DNA from: Sphingomonas hengshuiensis
Lineage (GTDB): Bacteria > Pseudomonadota > Alphaproteobacteria > Sphingomonadales > Sphingomonadaceae
Direction of reading: 5' to 3'
Assembly (NCBI GenBank): GCA_003240755.1
Contig: QFNF01000006.1
Coordinates: 1 to 64,000, forward strand
Length of the DNA stretch: 64,000 bases
Position 1 is the first letter of the stretch. Each line of letters starts with the position of its first letter. Under the pieces are notes generated by a model that was given only the letters and a program-made list of their open reading frames with translations, was not told where the DNA came from and made no database searches. The position numbers and the translations under genes were made by a program. Positions 18,491-27,970 of the stretch are shown here, one piece after another.

Positions 18491-20035
18491 GTGCGTACAG
18501 AGGCTTCAGGACCGACCCGTGCCGCCCAGTACGTGCGGATGTCGACGGACCTGCAGCGCTACTCGACAGAGAACCAGGCCGAAGCGATCGCCGCCTACGC
18601 CGCCCGGCGCGACCTCGAGATCGTCCGGACCTATGCCGACGAGGGACGAAGCGGCCTCAACATCGCCGGCCGCGATTCGCTGCGCGAACTCATCGCCGAC
18701 GTCCAGGCCGGTCGTGCGGACTATGACGCAGTGCTCGTCTACGACATCAGCCGGTGGGGGCGCTTCCAGGACGCAGACGAGAGCGCCTACTACGAGTTCA
18801 TCTGCCGCAGTCATGGCATCGCCGTCCACTACTGCGCCGAACAGTTCGACAACGACGGCAGCCTGCCCTCCAGCGTGATGAAGAGCATCAAGCGGGTCAT
18901 GGCCGGCGAATACAGCCGCGAGCTATCGAGCAAGGTCTTCGCCGGCCAGTGCCGACTGATCACGCTCGGCTACCGCCAGGGCGGGCCCGCCGGCTACGGA
19001 CTGCGGCGCTTCCTCGTCGACGAAGCGAACGAACCGAAGGCCCCGCTCGCGCGCGGCGAGCACAAGAGCCTGCAGACCGACCGCGTCATCCTCGTTCCGG
19101 GACCGCCGGAGGAGGTCGAGACCGTCCGACGCATCTACCGCATGTTCGTGATCGAGCATCGCTCCGAACGCGAGATCGCCAGCGTTCTGCAGGCCGAGGG
19201 CGTGCTGAACGATCTGGACAGACCGTTCAGCCGCGCGGCCATCCGTCAGATCCTCGGCAACGAGAAGTACGTCGGCAACAACGTGTACAATCGCGTCTCC
19301 TTCAAGCTGAAGCGCAAGCGGGTCGTGAACACCCCCGACATGTGGGTGCGCAGCGACGGCGCGTTCGAGGCCATCGTCGACCCCGCCCTGTTCGACGCGG
19401 CGCAGGTCATCCTCGCGGAACGCGCCCGACGGTTCAGCGACGACGAACTGCTGCATCTGCTCCGCGAACTGCTCGGTTCGCGCGGCGTCCTGTCGGGCAT
19501 GATCATCGACGAAGTCGACGGGATGCCCTCGTCCGCCGCCTATCGCAGCCGCTTCGGCAGTCTGCTGCGGGCGTACAGGCTGATCGGCTACGAGCCGTCC
19601 CGCGACTACCGCTACGTCGAGACCAACCGCCAGCTCCGGCTGATGCATCCGGAAGTCGTCCGCCGGACGATCGAGGAAATAGAGGCCGTCGGCGGCAGCG
19701 TGGAGGTCGATCGAACGACCGACCTGTTGACGGTCAACGGCGAAGTCACGATCGCGATCGTCATCTGTCGATGCCGACCGACCCCCGCAGGGAGCATGCG
19801 ATGGCGGATACGGCTGGACGCGGGTCTGGCGCCGGACATCACCGTCGTCGTCAGGCTCGAGGCGGACGATCGGACGGTGCGCGACCACTATCTCCTTCCG
19901 TGGATCGACGTGGGCCCTCGAGGGAGGATCGGCATGGCCGAGGACAACGGGCTCGACCTCGACGCCTACCGAACCGACGATCTCGGCCCCCTGTACCACA
20001 TGCTTCGCCGTCACTCGCTGGAGCCAACCGCATGA
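18491..20035 (+). CDS. Large serine recombinase
   Basis: A 514-residue site-specific recombinase that cuts and rejoins DNA through a phosphoserine link. The resolvase domain (about 10-160) has the catalytic serine at position 18 in QYVRMSTDLQR, the STENQAEAI helix and the DISRWGRF motif with catalytic arginines. The recombinase domain follows (GYGLRR...; IYRMFVIEHRSEREIASVLQ; REILGNEKYVGNNVYN-type GNEKYVGNNVYNR), then a variable C-terminus without an obvious cysteine zinc ribbon. The GTG start has GGAGG upstream. The stop overlaps the next gene by ATGA. Intact, so it may still be active; its attachment sites were not recognised. Confidence 0.92.
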   Translation: MRTEASGPTRAAQYVRMSTDLQRYSTENQAEAIAAYAARRDLEIVRTYADEGRSGLNIAGRDSLRELIADVQAGRADYDAVLVYDISRWGRFQDADESAYYEFICRSHGIAVHYCAEQFDNDGSLPSSVMKSIKRVMAGEYSRELSSKVFAGQCRLITLGYRQGGPAGYGLRRFLVDEANEPKAPLARGEHKSLQTDRVILVPGPPEEVETVRRIYRMFVIEHRSEREIASVLQAEGVLNDLDRPFSRAAIRQILGNEKYVGNNVYNRVSFKLKRKRVVNTPDMWVRSDGAFEAIVDPALFDAAQVILAERARRFSDDELLHLLRELLGSRGVLSGMIIDEVDGMPSSAAYRSRFGSLLRAYRLIGYEPSRDYRYVETNRQLRLMHPEVVRRTIEEIEAVGGSVEVDRTTDLLTVNGEVTIAIVICRCRPTPAGSMRWRIRLDAGLAPDITVVVRLEADDRTVRDHYLLPWIDVGPRGRIGMAEDNGLDLDAYRTDDLGPLYHMLRRHSLEPTA

Positions 20036-20585
20036 ACGGAGGTCAGCAGGATCCCGTACCGGCCATCTTCATGGCCCGCATCGACCAGATCGATATCCTC
20101 AATCCCCGGACGCGGAACGTCGCAACCTGCTCGACGGCATCGCCGAGGGAGCGGTGGAGATACTGAAGGACCGTCTCGTGAACCCCGTCGTCTTCGACGT
20201 CCTACGCCGGATGAAGAGATACCGTCAGGTCGAGACCGCCGAGCTGATGGCATCGATGAACAGCTTCACAGCGAACTATGCCAAGGCGATCCTGGCCGCC
20301 ACCCGTCAGCAGGATCTGGCGCGACCCGACCGTCCAAAGACAATGACCGGCGTCACGACCGAACAGATGGCGCGGATGGAGCGCGAACTCGAGAAGCTGA
20401 ACCAGGACTACCGAGGAATCGAAGCGACGTTCGGCGACGACCTCCTCCAGCTCGTACTCGCGTCGCGGTATCTCGGGCGCCTGATCGAGAACCCGCAGGT
20501 AGTGAATTACCTCGAGTCGCGGCACCCGGACATACTTCTCGAATTCCGAGCAATCGCCGCTGCTTCGTCCCTGGACCCATCCTGA
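20032..20585 (+). pseudogene. ParB/RepB-like partition-type gene with internal deletion and frameshift
   Basis: The 5' end (20032 to about 20120) encodes VPAIFMARIDQIDILNPRTRN, the start of the ParB/RepB nuclease-like domain. Reading then shifts frame and resumes with RNLLDGIAEGAVEILKDRL, VFDVLRRMKRYRQVETAELM and NSFTANYAKAILAATRQQDL, the RepB C-terminal region found beside such recombinases. About a hundred or more residues of the central ParB domain are missing, and the frames do not match, so no normal protein is made. The 3' part alone could be translated from GTG 20154 (143 residues, ending with a long helical region). ATGA overlap shows former coupling to the recombinase. Confidence 0.75.
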
Positions 20586-20785
20586 CCTGGCGACTGCGGT
20601 TCGAACGCATTGGCGAGAGGACCGCGCATGAGATCCGCCACCCTGCGGAACAATCCCGACTTCGAAGCACGTACCGAACCCTTGTACCCATTGCGACCAT
20701 GACCTATTCCGGCCGCGTCGAGTGCCGCCAGTCTTCGACCATTGCTCCTAACCGGGCGAACGTAGAGAAATTGGGCGCTTGCAGG
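20586..20785. other. Intergenic region before the NagR-like regulator
   Basis: 200 bp with no recognisable gene. An ATG at 20699 is in frame with the regulator but the added 29 residues do not resemble the family. The right border of the recombinase module is probably in this stretch; no direct repeat marks it. Confidence 0.35.
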
Positions 20786-21538
20786 ATGGGATCTTTTTCG
20801 GACCGCATTGGAATGTTGCTGCAGGACGATCCTGCGCCGCTGTACATGCAGTTGCAGCTCCGCATCCGCCAAGCCATTCGCGACCGCGAACTGAAGCAGG
20901 ATGAGGCCATACCGGCCGAACGCGAACTCGCCATGGAGTTCGGCGTGTCGCGCATCACCGCCCGGCGGGCGGTCAATGCACTGGCGGCGGAAGGGCTTCT
21001 GGTGCGCCGACGCGGCGCAGGGACATTCGTCGCCACCCGTGTCGAGAAGAGCTTTGCGACGCTGTCGTCTTTCTCGGAAGACATGTCCGCCAGGGGACGC
21101 CAACCGGGCAGCAAATGGCTCTCACGGACGATCGGATGCGTCTCGCCCGAGGAAGCTCTATCCCTTGGACTATCGCCTGGGGCGGACGTGTATCGCTTCC
21201 AGCGTCTGCGCATGGCCGACGACGTGCCGATGGCCCTGGAATACACCACGATCATCGGAAGCTGCCTGCCCGGCGTCGATGTCGTGACCGACTCGCTCTA
21301 TGCCGCGCTCGAAAGGAATGGCTGCCGTCCGGTGCGGGCGCTGCAGCGTCTGCGTGCCATCCACTTCCCTGCCGAACAGGCGCATCTGTTGAGCGTGCCC
21401 GTCGGCCACGCCGGCCTGTTCATTGAACGCCGCGGCTTTCTAGCCGATGGGTCCCCGGTCGAATCCACGCAGTCCTATTATCGCGGCGACGCCTATGACT
21501 TCGTGGCAGAACTGAACGCCCCCCAAGTCGATTCGTAA
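20786..21538 (+). CDS. GntR/HutC-family regulator with UTRA domain, NagR-like
   Basis: A 250-residue regulator with an N-terminal winged helix (PLYMQLQLRIRQAIRDREL, IPAERELAMEFGVSRITARRAVNAL, LVRRRGAGTFVA) and a C-terminal UTRA ligand domain (residues about 95-245; ISPEEALSLGL-type VSPEEALSLGLSPGADVYRFQRLRMAD and PMALEYTTI). This group includes NagR/DasR regulators that sense N-acetylglucosamine phosphates, which agrees with the adjacent receptor, hexosaminidase and NagX genes. Start 20786 chosen; 20813 (MLLQDDPAP) is also possible. Likely controls the downstream locus. Confidence 0.85.
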   Translation: MGSFSDRIGMLLQDDPAPLYMQLQLRIRQAIRDRELKQDEAIPAERELAMEFGVSRITARRAVNALAAEGLLVRRRGAGTFVATRVEKSFATLSSFSEDMSARGRQPGSKWLSRTIGCVSPEEALSLGLSPGADVYRFQRLRMADDVPMALEYTTIIGSCLPGVDVVTDSLYAALERNGCRPVRALQRLRAIHFPAEQAHLLSVPVGHAGLFIERRGFLADGSPVESTQSYYRGDAYDFVAELNAPQVDS

Positions 21539-21854
21539 GCGACGATTAGTCGAACTAGACAATTTCGTCAGACAGTATCGAATTGCGCGACAACATGCGT
21601 CGATCCGCCGTGCATACCACGGGAAATCGTATCCGATCCGCTGGCACTGTAACCTCGAAGACGCGACAGTAACCCGCGTTTCCTTTTTAAGTCAGACACT
21701 TGATTCCAACGGCCGAAAGATCGTTATCCAATCTGACGAACTAAGGAAATTGGATTCTAATTGGATATAGACAAACGACGCATTCTTATACCAAATTAGC
21801 CCCAATCAACGAACCGGTCGGGTGGGACGACGGTTAATAGAGGGGGGTTCCATT
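21539..21854. promoter_or_regulatory. AT-rich control region of the N-acetylhexosamine locus
   Basis: 316 bp without a gene, clearly richer in A+T than its surroundings from about 21670 onwards. It contains a direct repeat AATTGGAT at 21748-21755 and 21759-21766 (11-bp period) and TTATACCAAAT at 21786-21796. These are candidate regulator or RNA polymerase contacts for the receptor gene; none matches a binding site I can name with confidence. GAGGGGGG at 21840-21847 is the Shine-Dalgarno sequence for the receptor. Confidence 0.4.
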
Positions 21855-24587
21855 ATGTCTTTGTCGAGCTTTGCGCGCCGGAACTGGCTGGCCACGACTA
21901 CCTTGTACCCGGCGACCGCTATGGCTGGATTGTTCTTGCCGCATGGTGCCGTAGCGGCACAGGTGGCGCCCCCTCCCCCCGCCACCGAAGCGTCGACGCA
22001 GGACGCCGGCGATACGGACAGCACCGGCGACGACATCGTCGTCACCGGAATCCGCGCCGGGCTGGCACGGGCGATCGATGCCAAGCGCACCTCCAACGAA
22101 ATCGTCGAAGTCGTCAGTGCCGAAGACATCGGGAAGCTGCCCGGCATCAGCATTGCGGAATCGCTGGCCCGCCTGCCCGGTGTCGCGGCGCAGCGCGTCG
22201 ACGGACGTGCGCAGGTTCTGTCGATCCGGGGGATGGCGCCGAAGTTTGGCATGACCCTGTTCAACGGGCAGGAGATGGTGTCGACCGGCGACGACCGCAG
22301 TTTCGAATATGACCAGTTCCCCGGCGAGCTGGTCAGTTCGGCGACGCTGTACAAGACACCCGACGCGTCGCTGGGCGCGATGGGCCTGTCGGGCACGATC
22401 GACATCCACACGCTGCAGCCGCTGGATTTCCATGAGCGCAAGATCAACGCCAGCGCGCGCTTCAACGGCAATTCGATGGGATCGGTACTGCCCGGCACCA
22501 GCGGCCACGGCAGCCGCGTCAGCGTGTCCTATGTCGATCAGTTCGCCGACGACCGCATCGGCGTTGCGATCGGCTATGCCCGGCTGGACGCCCCCAACAA
22601 GAAGAAATATTTCAACCTGTGGGACTATGGCACCGGCACGCAGCTGGGCGTCGATGGTCTGGGCGATACCTATACCTTCAACGGGTTCGAAACCGGGGTC
22701 GCATCGACCAATACGGTGCGGGACGGCGTGCTGGCGGTGTTGCAGTTCAAGCCCAACGACCATTTTTCAAGCAAGGTCGACCTGTTCCATTCGCGCTTCA
22801 AGCAGCGGATGCAGGGCGACGAGCTGATCGGCGTGCTGGCCAACTGGGCGTCGGGCAGCACCCCGGTCGTCAGCATGGGCAACGGCACGATCCGGGTCGA
22901 CAATGCCAGCCCGATCCTCACCATGCGGCAGAACGACCGCAACGACGAACTGAACGCGCTGAGCTGGACCAACAGCTATGCCACCGGCGCGTGGACGTTC
23001 AGCGCCAATCTGGGCCTGTCCAAGGCCAAGCGGCGCGAGTGGGTCGGGGAGGCGTATCTGATGTCGCGCGCGCCGATGACGCTGAACGTCGTGCTGCCGA
23101 CGACCTATGACCGGTTCGGGCAGGTATCGTCGAGCGTCGACCTGAACAGCAGCAGCGCGATGTCGCTGGCGAGCGTATGGGGTGCAAACCTGGGGGGGCT
23201 GGTCGCGCTGGCCAATGTCACGGACAAGGTGGAAACCGGCCGGGTCGCCGCCCGGCGCGACATGCACCTAGGCCCGTTCCGCGCGATCGAACTAGGCGTG
23301 CTGTACAGCCACCGTACCAAGGCGCTGGTGTATGACCAGACCAGCTATGAACTGACCGATCCGACGCCGTGCCTGAACGGGCTGACCTGTCGCCCGATCC
23401 CGACCAGCCTGAAGACCGCATCGATCGACATGCGCTTCATCGGCCTGCCCGGCGCGCTGTACTTCCGGCCCGATGCCGCGCTGTACGGCGACGCCTACGA
23501 CCCCGCGCCCAACCCCAAGGATCCGTCGTGGAACTGGGGCGTGGGCGAAAAGGTGACCACCGGTTTCGTCAAGCTGGACATCGACGACAGCCACGTCCTG
23601 CCGATCCGCGGCAACCTCGGCGTGCAGGTGATCCATACCCGCCAGAATGCGAGCGGCCTGTATGTCGATGCCGAAGGTGCGATCTCGCCGGTCGCGGGCG
23701 GCACCAGCTATACCGACATTCTGCCCAGCCTGAACTTGAATGCCGAGATCGCGGCGTCGACCCGACTGCGGTTCGGCGCGGCCCGGGCGCAGGCGCGACC
23801 GGAAATGGCCGACATGCGCGCCGGCATCACCGCCGCCGTGTCGCAGGCGGACCGGCGCTGGTACGGTGATGGCGGCAATCCTAAGCTGAAACCCTGGCAG
23901 TCGTGGGATTTCGACCTGTCGCTAGAACATTACATCGGCAAGTCGTCCTATGTCGCGGCGGCGGCGTTCTACAAGGACATTACCCGCGGCATCGTGACCA
24001 AGGACGTGCTGTACGATTTTTCCGGCTATACCAATTCGTCGAACGTCACGCCGATCAGCCAGACAGGCACGTTGACCACCCCGACCAACACCGCCGGTGG
24101 CATCCTGAAGGGGCTGGAGTTCAGCGGCACGCTCGAGGGTAACCTGCTGGCTGCGTGGCTCGACGGGTTCGGCGTCACCGGCAGCTATTCGAAGACGTGG
24201 CTCAGCCCCAAGACCGACAAGGACGGCTATTTCCTGAACACCCTGCTCGAAGGATTTTCGGGCGATGTGTGGTCGGGCGCAGTCTATTACGAAAAGGACG
24301 GGTTTCAGCTACGACTGGGCCAGCGTTACCGGTCGGGATATTCGGCGCGGCGGCACAACGCGTTCCGGTTCGTGACGGAGAACATCCGGTCCGAACGCAT
24401 CGTCGATGCGCAGGTCGGCTATACGCTGCAATCCGGCCCATTGAAGGGATTGGCGATCATGGCGCAGGCGAACAACATCAACGACGAACCCTATGTCACC
24501 AGCCAGACGGTGGAGGGTCGCACCGCGCCACAGCAATACCACAAGTTCGGGACCGAATACCTGTTCGGCCTGTCCTATGCGTTCTGA
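21855..24587 (+). CDS. TonB-dependent receptor, probable chitooligosaccharide/N-acetylglucosamine transporter
   Basis: A 910-residue outer-membrane receptor. Signal peptide (about residues 1-37, ending AVAA-Q), TonB-box-like DDIVVTGIRAGL, plug domain (AEDIGKLPGISIAESLARLPGV; GRAQVLSIRGMAPKFGMTLFNG) and a long barrel ending LFGLSYAF. The substrate is inferred from the neighbouring NagR-type regulator and GH20 enzyme; NagP-type receptors have this placement. ATG 21855 is preferred over 21822 because of the GAGGGGGG ribosome site eight bases upstream and because the signal peptide begins there. Confidence 0.88.
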   Translation: MSLSSFARRNWLATTTLYPATAMAGLFLPHGAVAAQVAPPPPATEASTQDAGDTDSTGDDIVVTGIRAGLARAIDAKRTSNEIVEVVSAEDIGKLPGISIAESLARLPGVAAQRVDGRAQVLSIRGMAPKFGMTLFNGQEMVSTGDDRSFEYDQFPGELVSSATLYKTPDASLGAMGLSGTIDIHTLQPLDFHERKINASARFNGNSMGSVLPGTSGHGSRVSVSYVDQFADDRIGVAIGYARLDAPNKKKYFNLWDYGTGTQLGVDGLGDTYTFNGFETGVASTNTVRDGVLAVLQFKPNDHFSSKVDLFHSRFKQRMQGDELIGVLANWASGSTPVVSMGNGTIRVDNASPILTMRQNDRNDELNALSWTNSYATGAWTFSANLGLSKAKRREWVGEAYLMSRAPMTLNVVLPTTYDRFGQVSSSVDLNSSSAMSLASVWGANLGGLVALANVTDKVETGRVAARRDMHLGPFRAIELGVLYSHRTKALVYDQTSYELTDPTPCLNGLTCRPIPTSLKTASIDMRFIGLPGALYFRPDAALYGDAYDPAPNPKDPSWNWGVGEKVTTGFVKLDIDDSHVLPIRGNLGVQVIHTRQNASGLYVDAEGAISPVAGGTSYTDILPSLNLNAEIAASTRLRFGAARAQARPEMADMRAGITAAVSQADRRWYGDGGNPKLKPWQSWDFDLSLEHYIGKSSYVAAAAFYKDITRGIVTKDVLYDFSGYTNSSNVTPISQTGTLTTPTNTAGGILKGLEFSGTLEGNLLAAWLDGFGVTGSYSKTWLSPKTDKDGYFLNTLLEGFSGDVWSGAVYYEKDGFQLRLGQRYRSGYSARRHNAFRFVTENIRSERIVDAQVGYTLQSGPLKGLAIMAQANNINDEPYVTSQTVEGRTAPQQYHKFGTEYLFGLSYAF

Positions 24588-24671
24588 GGCTCGGTCGAAC
24601 AGCGCGCCGATGCACGCTCAGCGGCGCTGCGAACCCCGTCCGTCGGCGAGCGGCCAACCGGGTGTCGGGCA

Positions 24672-27263
24672 ATGATGCGACCGGGGCGGGAAATGCGCGG
24701 AATGCCGCGGATGGGCCGGCTGGTATCGCTGCTGGCACTGACGGTGGGGCTGATCGCGGCGGCACCGCCGCCCGGGACCCCGCCCCGGCCGTCGCCCCCG
24801 GCGGCACGACCGGGACAGACGCTGCCGATCGCCCTGCGCTGGACTGCGCAGACGGTCGACCAGCGGCATACCGTTGCCACGCTGACGCTGCGCAACAACG
24901 GCGCGGAGCCGTTTTCGCTGCGGGGCTGGTGGATCCATGTCAGTGCGATGTCGGCGATCGATCGCCCGATGCCCGGTGACGGAGTGGAGGTTGCCCCGAT
25001 CGCCGGCCCGCTAGTGCGACTGCGCCCGGTGGGCGGGCCGGCGATGCTGGCACCCGGCGCGACGGTGACGATGATGCTGCGCCATGCCGACATCATGATC
25101 CTGTCCGACAAGGCACCGGTCGGCCCCTATCTGGTGCGCGACGACGATCCAAATCATGGCGTAGCGCTGACCGATTACCGGGTCGAACCGTTCGCCGCCG
25201 CCGATCCGATTCCCGGCGCCCCGCCGGGAATCGGATCGGTCGTTGCCCCCGAGGACCGCTATATCGCCAATGCGCGGATCGTGCCGGTGCCACTCGACAC
25301 GTTGTCGCCGGTCTTCCCTACCCCGCAGCGAACGACCCGGCGCGACGGCGCAGTGGCGGTCGCACGATGGGCGGTGCGCGCGCCCGCGACGCTGCGTGCA
25401 GAGGCGCGGTTCGCCGCCACTCTGAACGCCGGCGACGTGCCCGGCTCCCCCGGCCAGTCCTCCGTGCCGCTGACGCTGGCGATCGGGCCGGTGGCGGGAG
25501 AGGTCTCCGACGAAGCCTATCACCTGACCATCCGCCACGACGGCGCAACCATCACCGGCGCGTCCGCTGCAGGGGTGTTTCGCGGCCTGCAGTCGCTGCG
25601 CCAGATCGTCGATGCCGCCCCCGCCGCCACTGGGCGGGGACGCGCGATTCCCCTGTTCGAGATCAGCGATGCGCCGCGGTTCGGCTATCGAGGACTGATG
25701 CTGGACGTCGCGCGCAACTTCCAGAGCCGCGACGAAGTGTTGCGCGTCATCGACCTGATGGCGGTCGCGAAGCTGAATCGGCTGCACCTGCACCTGACCG
25801 ACGATGAAGGCTGGCGGATCGCCATCCCCGCCCTGCCCGAGCTGACCGAGGTCGGTGCCCGCCGCAGCCAGAATTTCGGGCGTGGCGCGACGCTACCCCC
25901 TGCATACGGATCCGGGCCGGATGCCGACGACCCGCATGGCAGCGGATATTATACCGCCGCCGACTATGTCGCGATCCTGACCTACGCGCGCGCGCGCCAT
26001 ATCGAAGTGATTCCGGAAATCGAGATGCCCGGCCACGCGCGTGCCGCCGTGCAGGCCATGGCGACCCGCGCGGCGCGATGGCGTGCAGCGGGGCGGGCGG
26101 ATGCCGACCGCTGGCTGTTGCGCGACCCGGGGGATCGATCGACCTATCGGTCGGCGCAGGCCTATACGGACAATGTGATCGATCCCGGCGCGCCGGGTAC
26201 CTATCGCTTCATCGAGACCGTGGTGGCGCAGGTCGCCGCGCTGCACCGGCAGGCGGGCGTGCCGCTGCGCGTGCTGCATATCGGCGGCGACGAGCTGGCC
26301 GACGGCGCATGGGAGGGGTCGCCCGCCGCGACGCGCGCCATCGCCGCCCTGCCCGGCGGGGCCGGGACGGGCACCGCCGGTTTGTGGGACCAGTTCTACG
26401 ACCGAATGACGGCGATCCTGTCGGCACATGGAGTCGCGGCGGCCGGATGGGAAGAGCTGGGAATGCGCAAGGCATCGGCGCCCGGCGGCACGGGACCGGT
26501 GGTCAGCGACCATTTCCTGAACCGGCCGGTAACGCTGCACGTATGGAACAATCAGGGGCCGGCGAAAGGGCTGGCCAACCGGTTGGCCAATGCAGGCTAT
26601 CCTGTAGTGATGTCGCCGGCGACCGCCCTCTATTTCGACATGGCTCATGCCCGCGACCGCAGCGAATTGGGGCACAACTGGGCGGGATATACCGATCTCG
26701 AGACGGTGTTCCGGTTCGAGCCCTTTGCGCTGATAGACCAAGTGGACGCTGGCCCCGGCGGTCCGTCGCCAGCGGACAGCCTGTCAATGGCGGGCCGATC
26801 GCGTGTTAAAGGGATCGAGGCGACGCTGTTCAGCGAAACCGTGCGCGCGCCGTGGCGGATCGGCCATATGCTGTTGCCCCGATTGTTCGCAGTGGCGGAA
26901 CGGGGATGGAGCGTGGCGCCGGAATGGAACGCGTTGCAGGGACCGGCGCGTGACGCCGCCTATGCCGCCGCCTGGTCGCGGTTCGCCACGCAACTTGGCT
27001 TGCGCGTGCTGCCACGACTGGATCGCGACCTGCCCGGTTTCGCCTATCGCATCGCAGCGCCGGGGCTGGTGATGCGCGACGGGCAGGTGCTCGCCAATGC
27101 CGAACTGCCCGGGTTCGTGCTGCGCTATACGACCGACGGGTCGGATCCCGACCGTGACAGTCCGGTGATGACCGGCCCGATCGAGGTGAAGGGCACGATT
27201 ACCGTCGCCGCCTTTTCCCCCGCCGGGCGCGCGGGACCATCGGCCCGGATCGTCCGGCCATGA
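24672..27263 (+). CDS. GH20 beta-N-acetylhexosaminidase, secreted
   Basis: An 863-residue glycoside hydrolase family 20 enzyme removing terminal beta-GlcNAc or GalNAc. Order of parts: signal segment (about 15-31), CHB_HEX-type carbohydrate-binding domain (about 45-170), GH20b domain (about 190-330), catalytic TIM barrel from FGYRGLMLDVARNFQS, with HLHLTDDEGWR, IPEIEMPGHARA and the catalytic Asp540-Glu541 pair in HIGGDE, and a small C-terminal domain with the TTDGSDPD motif. The nucleophile is the substrate acetamido group. The start is one of two adjacent ATG codons (24672, 24675). The stop overlaps the SGNH hydrolase start by four bases. Confidence 0.93.
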   Translation: MMRPGREMRGMPRMGRLVSLLALTVGLIAAAPPPGTPPRPSPPAARPGQTLPIALRWTAQTVDQRHTVATLTLRNNGAEPFSLRGWWIHVSAMSAIDRPMPGDGVEVAPIAGPLVRLRPVGGPAMLAPGATVTMMLRHADIMILSDKAPVGPYLVRDDDPNHGVALTDYRVEPFAAADPIPGAPPGIGSVVAPEDRYIANARIVPVPLDTLSPVFPTPQRTTRRDGAVAVARWAVRAPATLRAEARFAATLNAGDVPGSPGQSSVPLTLAIGPVAGEVSDEAYHLTIRHDGATITGASAAGVFRGLQSLRQIVDAAPAATGRGRAIPLFEISDAPRFGYRGLMLDVARNFQSRDEVLRVIDLMAVAKLNRLHLHLTDDEGWRIAIPALPELTEVGARRSQNFGRGATLPPAYGSGPDADDPHGSGYYTAADYVAILTYARARHIEVIPEIEMPGHARAAVQAMATRAARWRAAGRADADRWLLRDPGDRSTYRSAQAYTDNVIDPGAPGTYRFIETVVAQVAALHRQAGVPLRVLHIGGDELADGAWEGSPAATRAIAALPGGAGTGTAGLWDQFYDRMTAILSAHGVAAAGWEELGMRKASAPGGTGPVVSDHFLNRPVTLHVWNNQGPAKGLANRLANAGYPVVMSPATALYFDMAHARDRSELGHNWAGYTDLETVFRFEPFALIDQVDAGPGGPSPADSLSMAGRSRVKGIEATLFSETVRAPWRIGHMLLPRLFAVAERGWSVAPEWNALQGPARDAAYAAAWSRFATQLGLRVLPRLDRDLPGFAYRIAAPGLVMRDGQVLANAELPGFVLRYTTDGSDPDRDSPVMTGPIEVKGTITVAAFSPAGRAGPSARIVRP

Positions 27264-27970
27264 CCGTCAGGGCCTATTGTCGGTTCGCCCTGTTGCTCGG
27301 GACGCTGCTGGCGGCCGGTCCCGTACCCGCGCAGGACACCGGCGGCGACTGGGCCGCGCTAGCCACCTATCGCCAGCGCGACGTGGACCTGATCGCGCGG
27401 GGGCCGGTCGCGCACCGGGTGGTGTTCATGGGGGATTCCATCACCGAAGGGTGGGACCGCGACCATCAGTCGATCTTCGCCGATCCGCGCCACATCAATC
27501 GCGGGATCAGCGGACAGACCACCGCACAGATGCTGGTGCGATTCCGGCAGGACGTCGTCGCGCTTCATCCCGAAACCGTCATACTGCTGGGCGGCACCAA
27601 CGACATCGCCGGCAATGGCGGCGAGGTCGACGACGCGACGATCCGCGGCCATGTCCGATCGATGGTCGAACTGGCCCAGGCCAACGGAATCCGCGTCGTG
27701 CTGCTGTCGATCCTGCCGACCAACCATTACTGGTGGGCACCACAGGTCGCGCCGGCGGCACGTATCGCGGGCCATAACCGGTGGCTGCGCGACTATGCGG
27801 CCCAGGCGGGGGCGACCTTTGTCGACGTGCATGGCGCGATGCTGGCGGGCGAGGGGGCGATCGACCCGGCGCTCAGTGGCGACGGGGTGCATCCGAACGC
27901 GGCGGGCTATGCGGTCATGGAGTGCGTGCTGCGCCCGGCATTGACGCGATCGGCAGGAGAACGCCGATGA
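27260..27970 (+). CDS. SGNH/GDSL-family hydrolase, secreted
   Basis: A 236-residue esterase-fold protein with a signal peptide (residues 1-24, ending PAQ). The four blocks are visible: FMGDSITEGW (nucleophile Ser, about residue 60), NRGISGQTT (oxyanion Gly), LLGGTNDI (Asn) and DGVHPNAAGY (Asp and His). Block order and the platelet-activating-factor-acetylhydrolase-like pattern suggest an ester deacetylase. In this operon it may remove O-acetyl or other ester groups from N-acetylhexosamine oligosaccharides; that is inference. ATGA-type overlaps connect it to both neighbours. Confidence 0.87.
   Translation: MTVRAYCRFALLLGTLLAAGPVPAQDTGGDWAALATYRQRDVDLIARGPVAHRVVFMGDSITEGWDRDHQSIFADPRHINRGISGQTTAQMLVRFRQDVVALHPETVILLGGTNDIAGNGGEVDDATIRGHVRSMVELAQANGIRVVLLSILPTNHYWWAPQVAPAARIAGHNRWLRDYAAQAGATFVDVHGAMLAGEGAIDPALSGDGVHPNAAGYAVMECVLRPALTRSAGERR

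Noticed and set aside
18491..20035. Phage or integrative-element integrase with flanking att sites
   Set aside because: I could not find a direct repeat flanking the module or any phage gene, so boundaries and att sites are not claimed.
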